64,000 nt of DNA, taken from Patiria pectinifera (lineage: Eukaryota > Echinodermata > Asteroidea > Valvatida > Asterinidae). Each line of letters opens with the position of its first letter. Position 1 is the first letter of the stretch. Below are positions 28,101 through 43,100 of this stretch, piece by piece. The stretch spans positions 568,465 through 632,464 of the forward strand of contig CM057149.1 of assembly GCA_029964075.1 (NCBI GenBank), written 5' to 3'. Position numbers and translations under genes: made by a program. The notes below the pieces were generated by a model. The model was given only the letters and a program-made list of their open reading frames with translations, had not been told where the DNA came from and ran no database searches.

Positions 28101-31100
28101 CGAGGTCATGTAGGAATGACTTACTGGTATGTATGAAGAGTTTCTCTTGGAAAAACACTTCTAATGAGGGGCACCCTTGTGCATAGTAGACTATTCACAA
28201 AGGCAAAAGACTAGAGAAATGTATGCAAAGACAACTTTTAGCACTTTCTAGAACCACCCTACTTTACTAATCACTACACTGCAAATTGAAATATAAAGTA
28301 TCTTACAATGGATACATCATGGAGGAAGGACAATCCTCCATGTTCCTTCCTCCATGGATAAATGAACATGTATTTGTATCATTCTGGAAAGAATGTGACA
28401 TGCTGTCAAAATCAGATACTTCTTGGCAGCTTGGCAAAAATAAGTTTTGTACTGTACAAATAAAGATCTTACCCCTTTGAAATAACAATCTAAAACTTTC
28501 ACATTATATTTTAGACACATTTTTTATCGGGTCATTCTATAGACTTATCTGGTGACAGCCATTTTCTGAGGTAGTGCCAGGCTTGCACGAGTCATGCTCA
28601 GGTAGAACGCACCCACTGGTCGGCTCCCCCGACCAATAGAGAATACCAAAATGCAAGCACACAGTACCTTTAAGAATGCCTGCAGCATGCTTGCGGATGT
28701 GGTGCCACCTCCAAAATAGCTTCTAATTTTGTTTGTCGGATTAATCTATGAATTTGGGGTCCACTTTTCCTGTCCCTGTTACATCTGGCACCTATGATGT
28801 TATAATTCTGATGCACTCCTTAATGCAGTCGTCCTCCAAGAGAGATCATATATTGCAAACTATTTACCCAACATATAACAAAATCATTTAAAGTTATTCT
28901 TAATGATACATCCATGGCAATTGCAAAGTACCAAAGTAACAGGGACAGGAAAATAGGACACCTAGAACCTTAATTTATAGAATGAAACGCACTTGGTAAT
29001 GGGGCGTGGAACATTTTTATTTGAAATTGTCAAACTCAGTTGTAAAGATTTTTATGAAAAAAAACCCAGTAATAGTATGAAATTCAAACTTGTTATACTT
29101 TTAAGCATTTATTAATTTGAACAAATGCAATTTTATTTACATGTTTAAATGATGACATCACGATAATGTCACAACTTATTTCACATCTTTGGATATGGGT
29201 TTATGTTTGTAATAGGTTTCATCTTTATCCCTTGAACCATTTGAATGAAATTACGTCTGTCTTAATATCAACAATTATTTCGGTATTTTGAATTCGCCAA
29301 AACTGACCATTCTTTAAACCCAGAAGTAAAGGTCAAGTGACTTTACGTACAAATGTGTATCAAGGCATGGTCTTTCAGATAACAACTTATGAACATGATT
29401 CTATATTTTGATCATGAGTTATGATTGGAACATAACAGTCACTTTATGAACTAAAATTGCTTGTAATTTGACAGATGATGTCATCATGACTTCACACTTG
29501 TATGCACACCTCTGTATCAGGGTTGATGTTCAATCCAAACTTTGAAGTTCATGCACTGTTTGAAAGAAAAGCCGCAGAGAATTATTGTCAAGAAAAAAAA
29601 TTACACACAAGAACCAAGAAAGAAGACAAAAAACAGCCCCATCACCCAATACAGAAAGGGAAAACATTCATCTCCGCATTGTTTTTTGAGTAGGTAATAT
29701 CTCCATTTCAAGTGCTGCCCGACAAGTATCTGATTCTGACAGGTAACATCACAAATATATATAAATAATACTGGATGGCTTTGAGGGTGATTAAAGTATT
29801 ATTGCACTTGCTATAACACAGTTGCACTTGTCTACGAACTGTGCAGTATTGTTATAGCAAGTGCAATATATTCTTGTATCCCCTGAACAAAGGCATCAAA
29901 TGTTCTAGAATTATTATTTATATCAGGCTGACTTGATCCAAAACATTGTTATTTATATTGGACTGACTTGACAAAAAAAAACCCACAAGTTTCCTGTTGG
30001 TGCTTTGTAATAATTGCCATCTGCTTTCCTACTTATACATTTATCAAGGTTTAATTTAGAACTTTGACAAAAAACCTGCAGCGTAAACTTTTTCAGCGTC
30101 TTAAAATCTTTCCGCAGATTTTTCTCTGCCAAATACACTGGCAGTATATTTACTCTCGTCTTGGTTGCTTTCAAGATATTTTCAGCGTCTTGAGTTTTCA
30201 AATTTTCATTTAATTATTCTCTTGCAAATTTTGCACTGCTCGAAGCTACCCATATTTGTTGTTAATAAATAGAGCGTATTATACCCTGTGTGCCCCTGCG
30301 CTCTGTTGACTGGTTGAAAACTGTGAGTTTCTACACTCTTGAGTGTGGGATCCAAAAATGAGCGTTGATACCTTAAAATATTGCATTGTCATCCAGGTTT
30401 TTTTCCAGAAAGCATACAATATGACGTCGATTTATTTGGACTCTGTGGAAGCTTGATATAAATAATAATTTATCACTGTTTTCTGTAAAGTATACTTTAT
30501 GTTATGTAACAAGCGCTTACTTCTGATGTCCAGTTCCATGGCACCAGGTGCACTCAACATGGTTGTCATGGTGATGATGTCCATGGTGGTCATCATCATG
30601 CAAGAGAGGACTATGAACATGACCACTACCATTACAGTGATGACAATGAATCTACAAACCCAAATTAAATAAAACAAAATTTGAAAACCTTTGTAGAAAT
30701 CCTTTACATGCTATAGCTGGGAATTAACCAACCAAGACCCACTTTCGTTGCTCTGCTAACCACAGAATTCCACACTTACATGTACATGTACGATGACCAT
30801 TCTGTGCTTACGTGCTGTAAGCACAGGATCCTTATTTATGAGTGAGTGTAAGCCAGAATTCTTCACTAACCCGTGAAATATGCAAGGAGTTTTCTGCTAT
30901 AGTAAGCAGGGATTTTCTACTTACAGTATACAGAGCCATAATATCGGGCCCAGGATTTAAACCTGTCACCTTCCATGTACATGTATAATGGAGTCCCCTA
31001 TGAAGGGTTGCATGGGTGGCTTGTGCGTAAAGCGCTCGCCTCTCACCAAGGTGACCACAGTTTCGAATCCTGGCCGCGGATCGCATGTGAGTAGAGCTGT

Positions 31101-34100
31101 GCGTTGGCTCTCTCCTGTGCCAAGGGAGTTTTTCTCCGGGCCCTCCGGTTTTCCTCCCTCCGGAAAAATCAAATACTTTCGATCTCAGGCTGTGCTCCGT
31201 GGTCATATATGGGTCGATGTGCCCGGCAGCCATAGGCGCCTTTATGTGCCAGCGGCCCGACCACGTTGTAGCCGCGTCCTTCACGATTCAGCATACCAGC
31301 TGCGAGTAAGGATGATTAGCCTCCCAAATTATTATTATTGTTTTTATAAATGCAGCGCACTTTGATATTTCTCATGCACTGTTTTAAAACCTCTTTGTTG
31401 ACAAACTTCAAATTCATTCAGTTAAATACTGGTACTTATTAAAATTTACTTAAATAATGCTGGCTGTTTTATACCTTTGTGAACTATGTCACGAACAGTG
31501 TCATGAAATTTAGTCAAATATTACAAATGTGTGATACGGATACTGTGCTCGGTGTAGGCACGGATGTACAGTGTACCTACATGTACGTCCGCGAGTGCCC
31601 GTTCGGTTTCCTGACGAAAGACTCCCTAACGATGCTTGATTGAATGGTAGAGAAGAGTCTGATTCAACAACAATTTTCAAGCAACATTTTTTTGAAAATG
31701 AGGATCTGAATTTGGGATTTTAATATTCTAATATTTTTTACAATTGGGAAGCCCTTTTAATCCTGAAGTTCACTTTTAAAAAATATTGAGGGCGAAACCT
31801 CTTATAAATTTGGTAAAAGTGTATACTACACAGTACATGTACCTTTGAGCCTTTGGGGTTATCTTTGACCTTTGCTTTGTATTAAAGGGGTCAACAATAA
31901 ACTTTGTCCTAGTTCTCAACCACGATGATGTGCAAAATTTGTGAATTGTGTTAGTGTATTGGTGTCGATGAGAACACTACTTAACTTAAGATTCATAAAA
32001 GGACTTGGACTCGGCGACAAGGACTCAGACACAAAGGACTCGGACTCAGACTCAGATACCAAGGACTCGGACTCAGACTCGGATAGCAAGGACTCGGACT
32101 CAGACACGAAGGACTCGGACTCGGACTCGGACTCGCATACCAAGGCCTCGGACTCAAACTCGGACTCGGACTCGGATACCAAGGACTCGGACTCGGATAC
32201 CAAGGACTCGGACTCGGATACCAAGGACTCGGACTCAGACTCGGATACCAAGGACTTGGACTCAGACTCGGACTCGGATACCAAGGACTCAGACTCGGAC
32301 TCGGATACCAAGGACTCCGACTCAGACTCGGATACCAAGGACTCGGACTCAGACTCGGATACCAAGGACTTGGACTCAGACTCGGATACCAAGGACTCGG
32401 ACTCGGATACCAAGGACTCAGATACCAAGGACTCGGATACCAAGGACTCGGATACCAAGGACTTGGACTCAGACTTGGATACCAAGGACTCGGACTCGGA
32501 CTCGGATACCAAGGACTCGGATACCAAGGACTCGGACTCAGACTCGGTTACCAAGGACTCGGACGGGTTGGGGTGGACTGGACTACAGCACCGATGATCG
32601 GTGCTTGATGTACACATTGACATGTACACATTGATTTGGGATCCCAATGATGGAACACTTACTAAACAATGTGCATCACTGTGGTGTCTGCCGTGTGCGA
32701 TCAGCCTTACGGGAAAATTCACTAAGCGCTCCAAATGCCTCTTTATTTTATTAAGCGCTGTGTGATTGTTATTTACAAGCTGATAGGAAATTTCATTACT
32801 CGAATCGTTCATTTTTTAAGCCTTTGAGAACTAAATTTAAGCATTTTTAATGCTTTTTAATGTCTTAAATCTAGTTTCTTCATCTTAAGATTTTTAAAGC
32901 TTTTTCCACATCCTTTCTTCAACCTTACAAAGTATGCCTAAATAAATTTCATTTGCTAAAAGCTTTGTCAGATGCAAACAATAATGGCATTTTGTAAAGC
33001 TTCTTTGAAAGATTATCTATCATCAAAATAATAAGATCATTTAATATTTAAACTTATTGCTGTGCTAAATCTAGGTAACTCTTCGGTAAGATATTTAGGC
33101 CACTCTAGTTACGACAATGCAACAAATGAACTGGAAATCTATGCCATAACATCCCAGCTATACTATAAAAAAAGATGTACATTTTCGCGAGTTTGTTGAA
33201 CGTTGAACAATAGAGGACAATAGGGCCCTCAATTCCTAAAGGTCCCCAATTTGGTGATAGTGTACAAAACATATGGAAGATCTTCCTAAAAAGCTAGAGT
33301 ACAAACGAAAGTGGGACAATAGTGGTATAAGCTATGTGGACATTCCTTTGTTTTCGTGTAGTTAAGAAAACTCGGTACAAAAAATAACTTTGCTTAAACT
33401 GTAAAAACTCTTTCAACCCCAAATTTGTTTTTGATTTCCTTGAATGTTTCTCTTTATTCTGCGACAGATAACCTTAACCTGAAAATGCCTCTAAACCTGT
33501 TTTCCAGAGAAGGCGAAACGTTATGTGGACACGGCTTAGGCCACAACGTCAACACAACCTGCATTATGTGAACATCTTTTGTTCACATGTCCACATAGTG
33601 ACTGTAAGACAAACTCACTTGTGTGTGTGTGAGTTTGTTTCTGCATTCAATAGGGGACATTGATCAACAAATGACTCTACAAGGATACAAATTTCAGTTT
33701 GTATGTCCCTCTTTTGTTTGTACTTTGACCTCCCATATGTTTGTATCTATTGTCAATTGTGGACCTTCAGAAATTGGGGACCCTATTGTCCTATTGTTCA
33801 ATGTCCCCTACTAAATGCAGAAACAAACTCATACACTCAGACACACACATGGAATACACTACTGCAAGATCCCCCTTTCTTGGCTTAAAAGCCAAGGGGA
33901 TAAAAAAAGGAACTTGATTAATGATAAGTACATGTAACTTACATTACCATCTCCATGGCATGAATGGCAACGTTTGCGTCCAATACCCACGCAGTCATGG
34001 CAAGGCTATAAAGAAATGTCATATGCATAAATGTACACACAAAGTGATGAAGCAAATTCATTGTGGAGGAAATCACTAATGGTTCAGATTTACCCTGAAA

Positions 34101-37100
34101 TAAGAGAAATGTTAAGTTTGCAATATTTGCTGTGAAAGTTTTTGACATTTTTCATTTAAGTTATTGTGCCCAGGACATTAAGTTTCCTTAGCTACACATG
34201 TATGTACACAATTGCTTTCTACTAAGATTGTTATTCTCCATAATTTATTAGTAATGGGCTTTTCCAAAAATAGGGGTCCAAAGTGGGACACTGTTATATA
34301 CAGGGTGAGACAAAAAAAGAAAAGCCAAATTTCCGGACCATTTTTGTAATGAAGTTCTGTATGTAGCACTTACGAAATTTAAGATATCAAAGCCCAATTA
34401 ATAAGCTTTCTTTTAGTAAAACAATCATTCAAATCACTCATGTACTTTTCAAGTTACAGAATTTTAAACACAAAGACCGTTTTAAGTTCTGTCCGAGGAT
34501 CACAAAAAAGGTAAGTGTTCTTTCAGCAAAACAAAAACAATTCACATAGGGAATTTCGCTGAAAGTACTCATGTACTTTCAAGTTGCGGAATTTTGAACA
34601 CAAACACCGCTGTAAAGTTCTGTCCACGGATCACAAATAAGGTAAGTGTTACCATATTTGTGATCCGTGGACAGAACTTTACAACGGTGTTTGTGTTCAA
34701 AATTCCGCAACTTGAAAGTACATGAGTGATTTGAATGATTCCTTTTTCAATATGGAGGTATCCTGAATCTGCCGAAATACTCAAAAACAGGGGTATGGAT
34801 TTTGATGGATTCAGGATGGTTAGGGATAAACATAAATTTTTCATTTTCTGACTTGATTTTCTCTTTACATGTTGAAAAACATGGTTCACCATGTAACAGG
34901 AACATCGACATGGTACGTGTGAAATTTGTGACTTATCTGTGCCATTACTTATGTTGGTTTTCATTAAATATGCTTGAAGTTCATATATCTTATAAAGCAA
35001 TAAAGATACTTGTGTACGAACATTTGAATTTTCAAAGACAGGCTTAAGAAATATAAGCCTATCGCAAACAAGTTGCTAGAATCACATGTAACAGGGACAC
35101 CATGGTGTCCTCCCAAATGTCCTTTAGTGTGAAGCAAAATATACTTTTGTGCAATATATCTGTTAGTCTGAGTAATATCCGTTATCCACGGAGCCAAATC
35201 TCCTGTATCACGTCTGATCTAAACATCCAGATATATGCAAGCCGCTTGCCAGCCAATCAGAGTCGACTTTACTAAATCGCAGTGTTGTAGTCAAGTACGT
35301 TTTGCCGAGTACCGAGTACTGCCGAGTACCTACATGTAGGTTGCCTAGTAGGAGTACGAGTACTTGTGCTTCCGAGTACAAGAACAGGTCTCCGAGTACG
35401 AGTACTTGAACATCCGAGTACGAGTACTGGTGCTTACAAGTACCGTAATTTTCGGAATATAAGCCGTGCGGCGTATAAGCCGCAGCACGCAAAAATCTGC
35501 AAATTAAGATTTGAAGTCGGCGTATAAGCCGCACCGGCGTATAAGCCGCACCGACGGCAGCGGTTTGAATTTTCTAAGGCCTCCAAATTCTAGCCAAAAT
35601 GCTCTGAACCAGTTCCATTTACACTCTGAACCAGTTCCATTTACGGCCGGTCCCCGGCCGTAAAAGTTAATACATCGCCCGGCACGGCAGCCTGCGCCGG
35701 CCTATGACAACATTTTCCTGCAGCACGTGAGAGAGTATGCAACCCACCGTGATTTTCCCCATTGCGTGTGTTGTCTGACTGGAGCGCTACGTACAAATCT
35801 TGCTTTGTGGCAACAGATGCTGATTTGTTTTGTCCTAAAAATATACAGGTCCGTTTTTATCTCAAAACCTATCAAATTTTTGTGATTACTAACGAGCAGT
35901 ATTCAAGTTTCGATCGTAACTTTCTTCGAAAATAGTCAAAACGATGCTGCCATTTTCGTGGACGAATCCATTAATTTTGTAAGGGGTGATGTAGTCCCTG
36001 TTTTGAGGTTTACATCGTTTCTGGAATACATTTCAAGTACAAAAATTATATTGTGACGTTGAACAACTGATTATCGAATAAAGAAATGTTTCGGACACCA
36101 TAAAAAGTATTAGTCGTCTTTTTTTCTTTTTTTAAACAGCGGAAATGTTGGTAATTATTGTTTCCAATTTAGTACACCCCTATATTACCTCAAATGGTGT
36201 GGTCCGCTGGGGAAAGCATGCTGCATGCAGCAGCACTAGATCACGTACGGCTTGTTGCAAGCGTCGATTGAAGACAACTTTCACCGTACTTTTTACCGCT
36301 CGGCACCTTTACGTGGCACGTGGTTTCGGTTCGTTAATGACTTTCTTAATTGATAATTCATTTCAGCAACATATCTCTTCTTAAACCAGTACATGTATAT
36401 TAAATACACATGTGAATTTCATTTTTATTCTTCAAGGCTCGGCGTATAAGCCGCCCTGTGTATAAGCCGCAGTAAACATTTTCATGGGCAAAATCAACGT
36501 ATAAGCCGCGGCTTATATTCCGAAAATTACGGTACGAGTACTTGTATTTACGAATATACATTGTGCTTGAAGCCTAAAATTATGTGTTCTGTTAATCATT
36601 GTGCTTGAAGCCTAAAATTATGTGCTCTGTTAATCACTTGTGATACAAACTAGGGTTCATCTTTGTAAGCTTTTTCAGTTAATTTGTTTTTTAAATCGGC
36701 AACAGCAGTCTCTGTCAAATCAATGTAAATGTATTTTTCAAGGAAATGCTACACAGCTGAGTTACAGACGTGGAAGTTTAGGTCACCTGTCATTTAATCA
36801 AATTATTTGTATTTGGCTTTTCTGCATAGTTGCGGAAAAGCCTTTCTTTTCGTTAAGATTTTTCTTTCTGAATCTTCTTCTTTTTGTCGCCTGAACCCCA
36901 TAGACTTTGTACACGTTTTTTCTCAACGCCACTTTTGGCATTAATCTTTGTCGTACATCATTCAAGTCAGCATAGGCATAGTCCTTATGGCATAGTTGCG
37001 TACCGAAGAGTGACGTCATCATTACGTCATCATGGGTCACGTGACGTCACGTTAAAGATTAATAGATTTAATCTTTGAAAATCAGTATAAAATTAGCCGT

Positions 37101-40100
37101 GAGAGTCCCCAATTTGACGTTTGCGGGAATTGATAGAATAATCCAGGATCTTCACTTGATCTCGTGTGAGCAGAATCACGTGACCCTTCCTTCCAGTCTA
37201 AGCCGGAAGTAACTTGAATTACCTTATAATTTAAAATTGGAAAAAGGTGCGAATTAGCTTGCAACGGTGTTAGTCTGTGGCTAGGTTGCACTTTTTAAAA
37301 AATGTACCAGTGACGTCATAACTTGTTAGATCGCCCTCTAGTAGCAGGTTGAAAAAAGTGTAAAATGAATTTTCAGTAGATGTCTGTGGCAAAGTTAGCG
37401 GTAATCACTTCAAAATTGGTTTATATGAGTTAGGCATCTCTGTTTTCACGAAATACACATTTACAAAAGTAGCAGGTCTCTAAGACGGCGTGGTAAGTGG
37501 AAAGCAAACGTTTTTGTCTGAATGATATAAACTATGTGGACTCTCAGTGTTTTTTGGCAGAATTTTGTTCCCTCAAAGTTGGGGTGTGATTTTGAGGATG
37601 AGCTTTTTTTCAGTTCCTTCGCTATGACTGGACTAGATTATGAAAAAACTTATCCCATACATCGATGAAGGAAGCAGCTTTCGTCACGGTGTGGCGACAT
37701 GTTAGTTGTTTGTCTGCCATGTCTTTCGGCTTGTACGCGGAGCGTGTACAGTAAATCATCATGCACATGAGCACATTTTGGGGGGCTTTGGGGCACATTT
37801 TTAGGCGGCTGATTTTTTCATGTCATGCATGTTAAATTCCTGTTGTTATGCACATTTTGTTCATATTTAAAGAAATGTGTTTACATGTATTTACAATTTT
37901 TCATTTTCTTAATAGATGGGACAGTATGTACAGCTTCCTAGCTACGGTATTTACTCCCGAATCCTAGTTTTAGCGAGCTATCTATGAATGTCTGCCTTTG
38001 TGAAGACAGTTGGTTTAGTTTTGGAAAATTCACTGGAAAGCTAGACAACATACGGTGCATTTAGGCTGTACAACATATGTACACTGTACTTTGTGCTTTC
38101 GGTCATACAAAGAAAAACTTACTTGTCATATTTTCTTTCACTATCAATACAGGAACATGTCCCAGCCAGTTAAATGCCTCGGTCCTCAGATGCCGTTGAC
38201 AGTTTCATTGCCTCCAACATGAGAATATTTCTTGAGACTCAGATTCATGAAGCATTAAATTCCAGTGTGCTCAATTTATGATTTTTGTATTTCAGTGAAA
38301 AGGCTGGTTCATACTTTAGCCAATGGAAAACGATTCTGATGTCATGAAACATTCCCTTCAAAATTCTCCGGAATTGGACCGTGCCCAACTTTTTGCAAAA
38401 TCACAGTGCAAAAACGTGTTGTGACATCAACAATTGCATTTGCATTCGCAAAGTATGAACCGGTCTTTATATGCATTGCGTAGTGCCAATAACATTGACA
38501 AGTATCATCTACAGTTTGTTGTTGCTATGTTTACAAAAATGGTTATGTAAACTCATGCCACAGACATCCACCATGCCAAAGACAGTAACCAAGGATTATC
38601 TCAAATTTACCTGTGTACATATAAACATTGTTTCATGTACATAATTATCGTGCTCAGTGACACTATGCCAAAGAATGTGGTTATTGTTATCCTCTTCACT
38701 TCACTGTAAATTGTTTCAACTGAAAGTGTTAAAACCACCAGATTTTAGCAGTTTTGATTGTGGGGGAGTTGATATTTTTGATGTTGATTTTTATTGATGT
38801 TTATTTCTTAGCCAAAGATGGACGTTTGCATACATGTACGCTATGCCAAAGCTCATTAAGCTGTTTTTGCCCCTCCTTTGCACTTACTTGCTGATATTTT
38901 TCTGGCTCCGAATATTTGGCATTATTATTACTTTGTGATGTGAGATGTCATGAAAAAAATAAGGAGGGTTTACGTTTTCGAGTAATTTGACTAGTATCAA
39001 ACTACAGTATGTCTTAAATTTCTTAATTTAGTTGTTAGTTGCAATGTAAGGAATTGTTTTCAAGCCCAAGTTAAATGTAAATGTGAACTGCTTCCATTGA
39101 GGCCTGGTGAAATCATTATATAATTATTAGGCATGCACAGTTGATTCATTTGATATAATTGCTGCTTTGGCTTACGGTGCTTCTTAAAGAGTAAGGCAAA
39201 TATGCTACACACTATTGTGTACCCATGACTTTTAATATTATATCTCAGGTTTTGGGTCCTAGTCCTTGGATCGGACTGGGTCTCGGCTAGCTGTTGAGTG
39301 GGTTCTCGGCCTGTTGATTGGTTAATTGGATTCAAGCCATCAACTAGACCAGTTGTGGACCCCAGCGTGTCGTTTGGACCTTACTTCAATGCATGATCCC
39401 AACTACAGTTTTCACTTGAATCACAGCTCTTGAACTGGAACTGGTGACCCAGGAAACAGATTATCTTTTGAGGAATTCTTGTCTCGGTCTATTACTAGGA
39501 AAGAGTCAGACTGAAACCCAGGGTCATGGTAGATTTGTATTTGTGTTTGCTGCTCATTTACTCATCGTTTAGTGTTATTAAATATTTCAGTTTTCAGTTT
39601 GTTTGCTAAATGAAACAGGTTAACTCAATATGCATCAATATGCAAAATCCGAAGTGACATCAACATGACGTCATTAACAAATTTCAAATATTTTATATCT
39701 GTTAGCTACTAGATCAACATTACTTTTAATGAACTTTGAACAAACTTTGAGCAAACAATATCATTAACATGACAGCACATTGGCAAATAAAGGATAAAGT
39801 CGTACAGAAAAATATAAGCGCAAAAGCCCTATGTTCTGTTTTTAAACAGACATAGACCTCTAGTTACTATTATTATAATTCACGTATTTTCGGGTCCTTG
39901 GATTCCTCAGACTAAAACAAAAAGGAAAGTACAATAAGCACTCAAATGGCTGCGAAAAGATTTCTTCACGCGAAGCTAGAAATGCGCACCGAGTACTTAC
40001 GCGATGCCACACATAATTATTAACGATGCACATGGTGCTCTTTGCGCGTAAACGGTGTTGCGTTCGTCACGTTTTCGCGCATTATTTGTATCTCTCCTCC

Positions 40101-43100
40101 AGCACGTGACCCTCCATGCAAGTCCACCCAGTACATGTGTGTACAAGTCGTGACAGACTTGGCAGGGCTAGTGCCAGCAGTATTTACTTGAACACAAACA
40201 TTGCAAAAGAGTTAAACTGTTGAGATCCTGAATCCATCAAAGTCCCCCAATAGCTCAAAATGGAGGTATCCTGAATCCATCAAAATCCACCAGTTCCGCT
40301 AGGCTTCGAATCCTGAGTCCATCAAAATCCCCCAGTTTGTTCAATATGGAGGTATCCTGAATCCGCCGAAATCCCCCGAAACAGGGGGGTGGATTTTGAT
40401 GGATTTAGGTACGTTAGGGTTAAAGGTCCTACCTTGACAGATGCAGTATGAGGCACTTCTACAGCAGTTTTGTGGTTCTTGAATTTAGCAGGGGGATTGC
40501 ACTGCATATCCCATGGCCCAGGTGCAGGTCCATTGGCGGGTCCATCAACCATTTGCCCTGATGAAAACAAAGGAAATGTCCAGCACTCTCAGCAAAACTT
40601 ATTAAATCATAAAAGAAACACACTTTTTGTTAATTGACTTTCACACATTACAAAAGTGTCACACATAAGTGTGAAATGTGGAACACATACTCTGATATTC
40701 TTGTATTTTACAGCACGATTTCAAAAACATTGACACCATCAAATCTAGTCATTGTTTACCTTTGAAAGGTTCTGAAGCCCATGCAGTTGTCCGCTTTTCT
40801 GTGAAAGTTTCCAACTTGTACTTTAAAGATGGAAGGGGAAAACAAGGAAGAAAACAGATACACATGTAAAGTGTTGACCTGGGGAATATACCTGTACCAA
40901 TTGATCAAGTTCATCCCCATGATGTTGTGACCAATCACAGCCATGATTGATGTCTGCACAAATGTCATTCAAAACATTCAATTATCAAACATACCTGTAT
41001 ACAAGCATACTTACATGGAAGGCACTTGAATGACTGATATCATTGAATACCATTTCTTGAGCAGCCTTTTTACCATAACAGCAATTCTCAGCCACATGAC
41101 TAAGTAGGGCCTCCCTTGCCTGTTCCACTGTCACGGTGGGCATACTGTTAAGTAATGCAGCAAAGACTAAAATAGGAGGAGGATCATTCACTATATCCTG
41201 TCAAATCTATCAATTTTACCAGTAGGTAGGTTGGAGGAGGGATGGGCATGATAAATAACACCAGCACAAATAGAAATCTAATCCCTGGAGTGTAAATCAT
41301 GCATCACAGAGAGTGTGAAATAATGTCAGAAATGGAATAATTACCAGCAACGTGCCAAGCTTGTCTATTTTGTACTGTTTATGTATGCACTTATTAAAGT
41401 GCATCCATGTATGACAGCCTAAATAAATCTGCATCGTACACTCAAGAAATATTGAGTAGCCACTATTTAACAATAAGCCATTTGCGTGTAACCTATACCC
41501 TTTGGGATTTACATTTGAAAAACGTCTGGTACAATGACTTGCTCAGAATGCTTGGCACATTTTAACTGTGAATTCTCCAGACCAAAGACACTGTTGCTAA
41601 TCACATGATTCAGGGCAAGCTCTTGCATAGTTACGTAAGAGACGCTCAGCACCAATACATCGTTCACAATGGGTGAGAATGGCACAAAGACACCAGACCA
41701 TGCCGGAGCTGGGGGTTGCTAGCATAAGGCTTGCCCCGAATCACGTGATATAGTAACAGTCTCTTTGGTCGGGAGAATGCTAGGTTAAAACGTGCAAAGC
41801 ATTGTATTAAGTCAGCGTTCCAGATTTTATTCAAATTTAACACGCAAATGGCTTATTGTTGACTGCTGCAATGTGGGTAACTTTTGTTTATCAAAAATGG
41901 CTTTGATGTGTAAGTGAAACCAAGTAAGAGAAGAAGAAATCTGTAAACCTTTCATGGCTATTGGATGCAGCACTCGATGTGAAACTATTATCACGCTATC
42001 ACCACTAATGGGTTTTCCCGGCCAATTTCACCAAGTTTTCATTCAATTTGCCTGGCTCATTAGATTAAAATTGAAAAATCACGTAGATCGACATTTGACA
42101 ATCAAAACCAATCATTCAATTTCACTATCCGAGCATTTTATCGTCTTTTAGCTTCACTCGTCCCTGTAAAAGATGCATTCAAATTAAAACTATCGCGTTG
42201 TTCATTAAATTTTGTCCAAACCAGTAGTAAGGGGTTGATTGGGCATTCCTTTTCATTAATGAGCAAACATATTTCACATTTTGTCATCTTGGCATAAATC
42301 ATATCCAATGTCTTCAATTCGTAATTGCACACCTCGCTTTCTTAATTAAAGGGTTCGTGCAATGAATTTTTCTCAGCACATGCTTGGATCACTACATGTA
42401 TAGGGGAAATAAATCCTGAAAATTGCATGAAGATACGGTCTTCCAAATAGGAGAAATTAATTTTAAAAATTTCACCCGCCAACGTGAACATGTCTGTGTA
42501 CATGTAGTTTCATTCAAAATAAAGTGATACATAACCTTTAGAAATCGCCCTTCGCAACCATATGGCTGATAATCCTTTGTTTGTACTACCTTTTTTGCAA
42601 CAACTCTCATTGGTTTTGTACACGTTTTCCAACCAAGGAGTCCTTGATTCGGTTTTTGACCTCGATTCACTGATGATGTTGCACGTGTGTGTCCTCGATT
42701 TACCCCATAAACAAATGCATACGCACACAAAGATATATGCACAGACGGAAAATGCTGTCGCAATATCCCCCTCCGGCTTACAGCCACTTGGTATGTAGCA
42801 TAAACATGCGTGCTCTTGTATTGTATTACGCTTGAGGACAGACAACAAAAGGAGCACAAAGGAACCTTTCATCCTCAGACGACGGTGCCTATTGTCCTCG
42901 AATGCCGGTTTGCGCGCTTAGTCTATGGGAAAGGTTAAAGGAACAAAGGAAAACATAAAGCCGATCCTCGGAAGTATAGCAAAACACGACTGTCTGCGTG
43001 TGTGTGTGTGTGTGTGTGTGTAAACCCCGGCAATCGTGGACTATGGAGGAAAGAATAAGAGCATTAACCAAAGGTCCACATTTGACAGCACGTCCACAAT

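Noticed and set aside
31916-32812. 298-codon minus-strand ORF (Ser-Glu-Leu-Val repeats) and two plus-strand ORFs of 218 and 209 codons
   Set aside because: All three lie over the same CGGACT minisatellite, whose unit lacks stops in several frames. No splice signals, start context or conserved domain. It is in an SSUH2 intron.
41145-41191. Extension of SSUH2 exon 3 upstream to include [15 protein letters not shown]
   Set aside because: The frame is open, but the upstream AG gives the wrong phase with exon 2 (phase 2), while the TTAACAG acceptor at 41145 fits and has a good pyrimidine tract.
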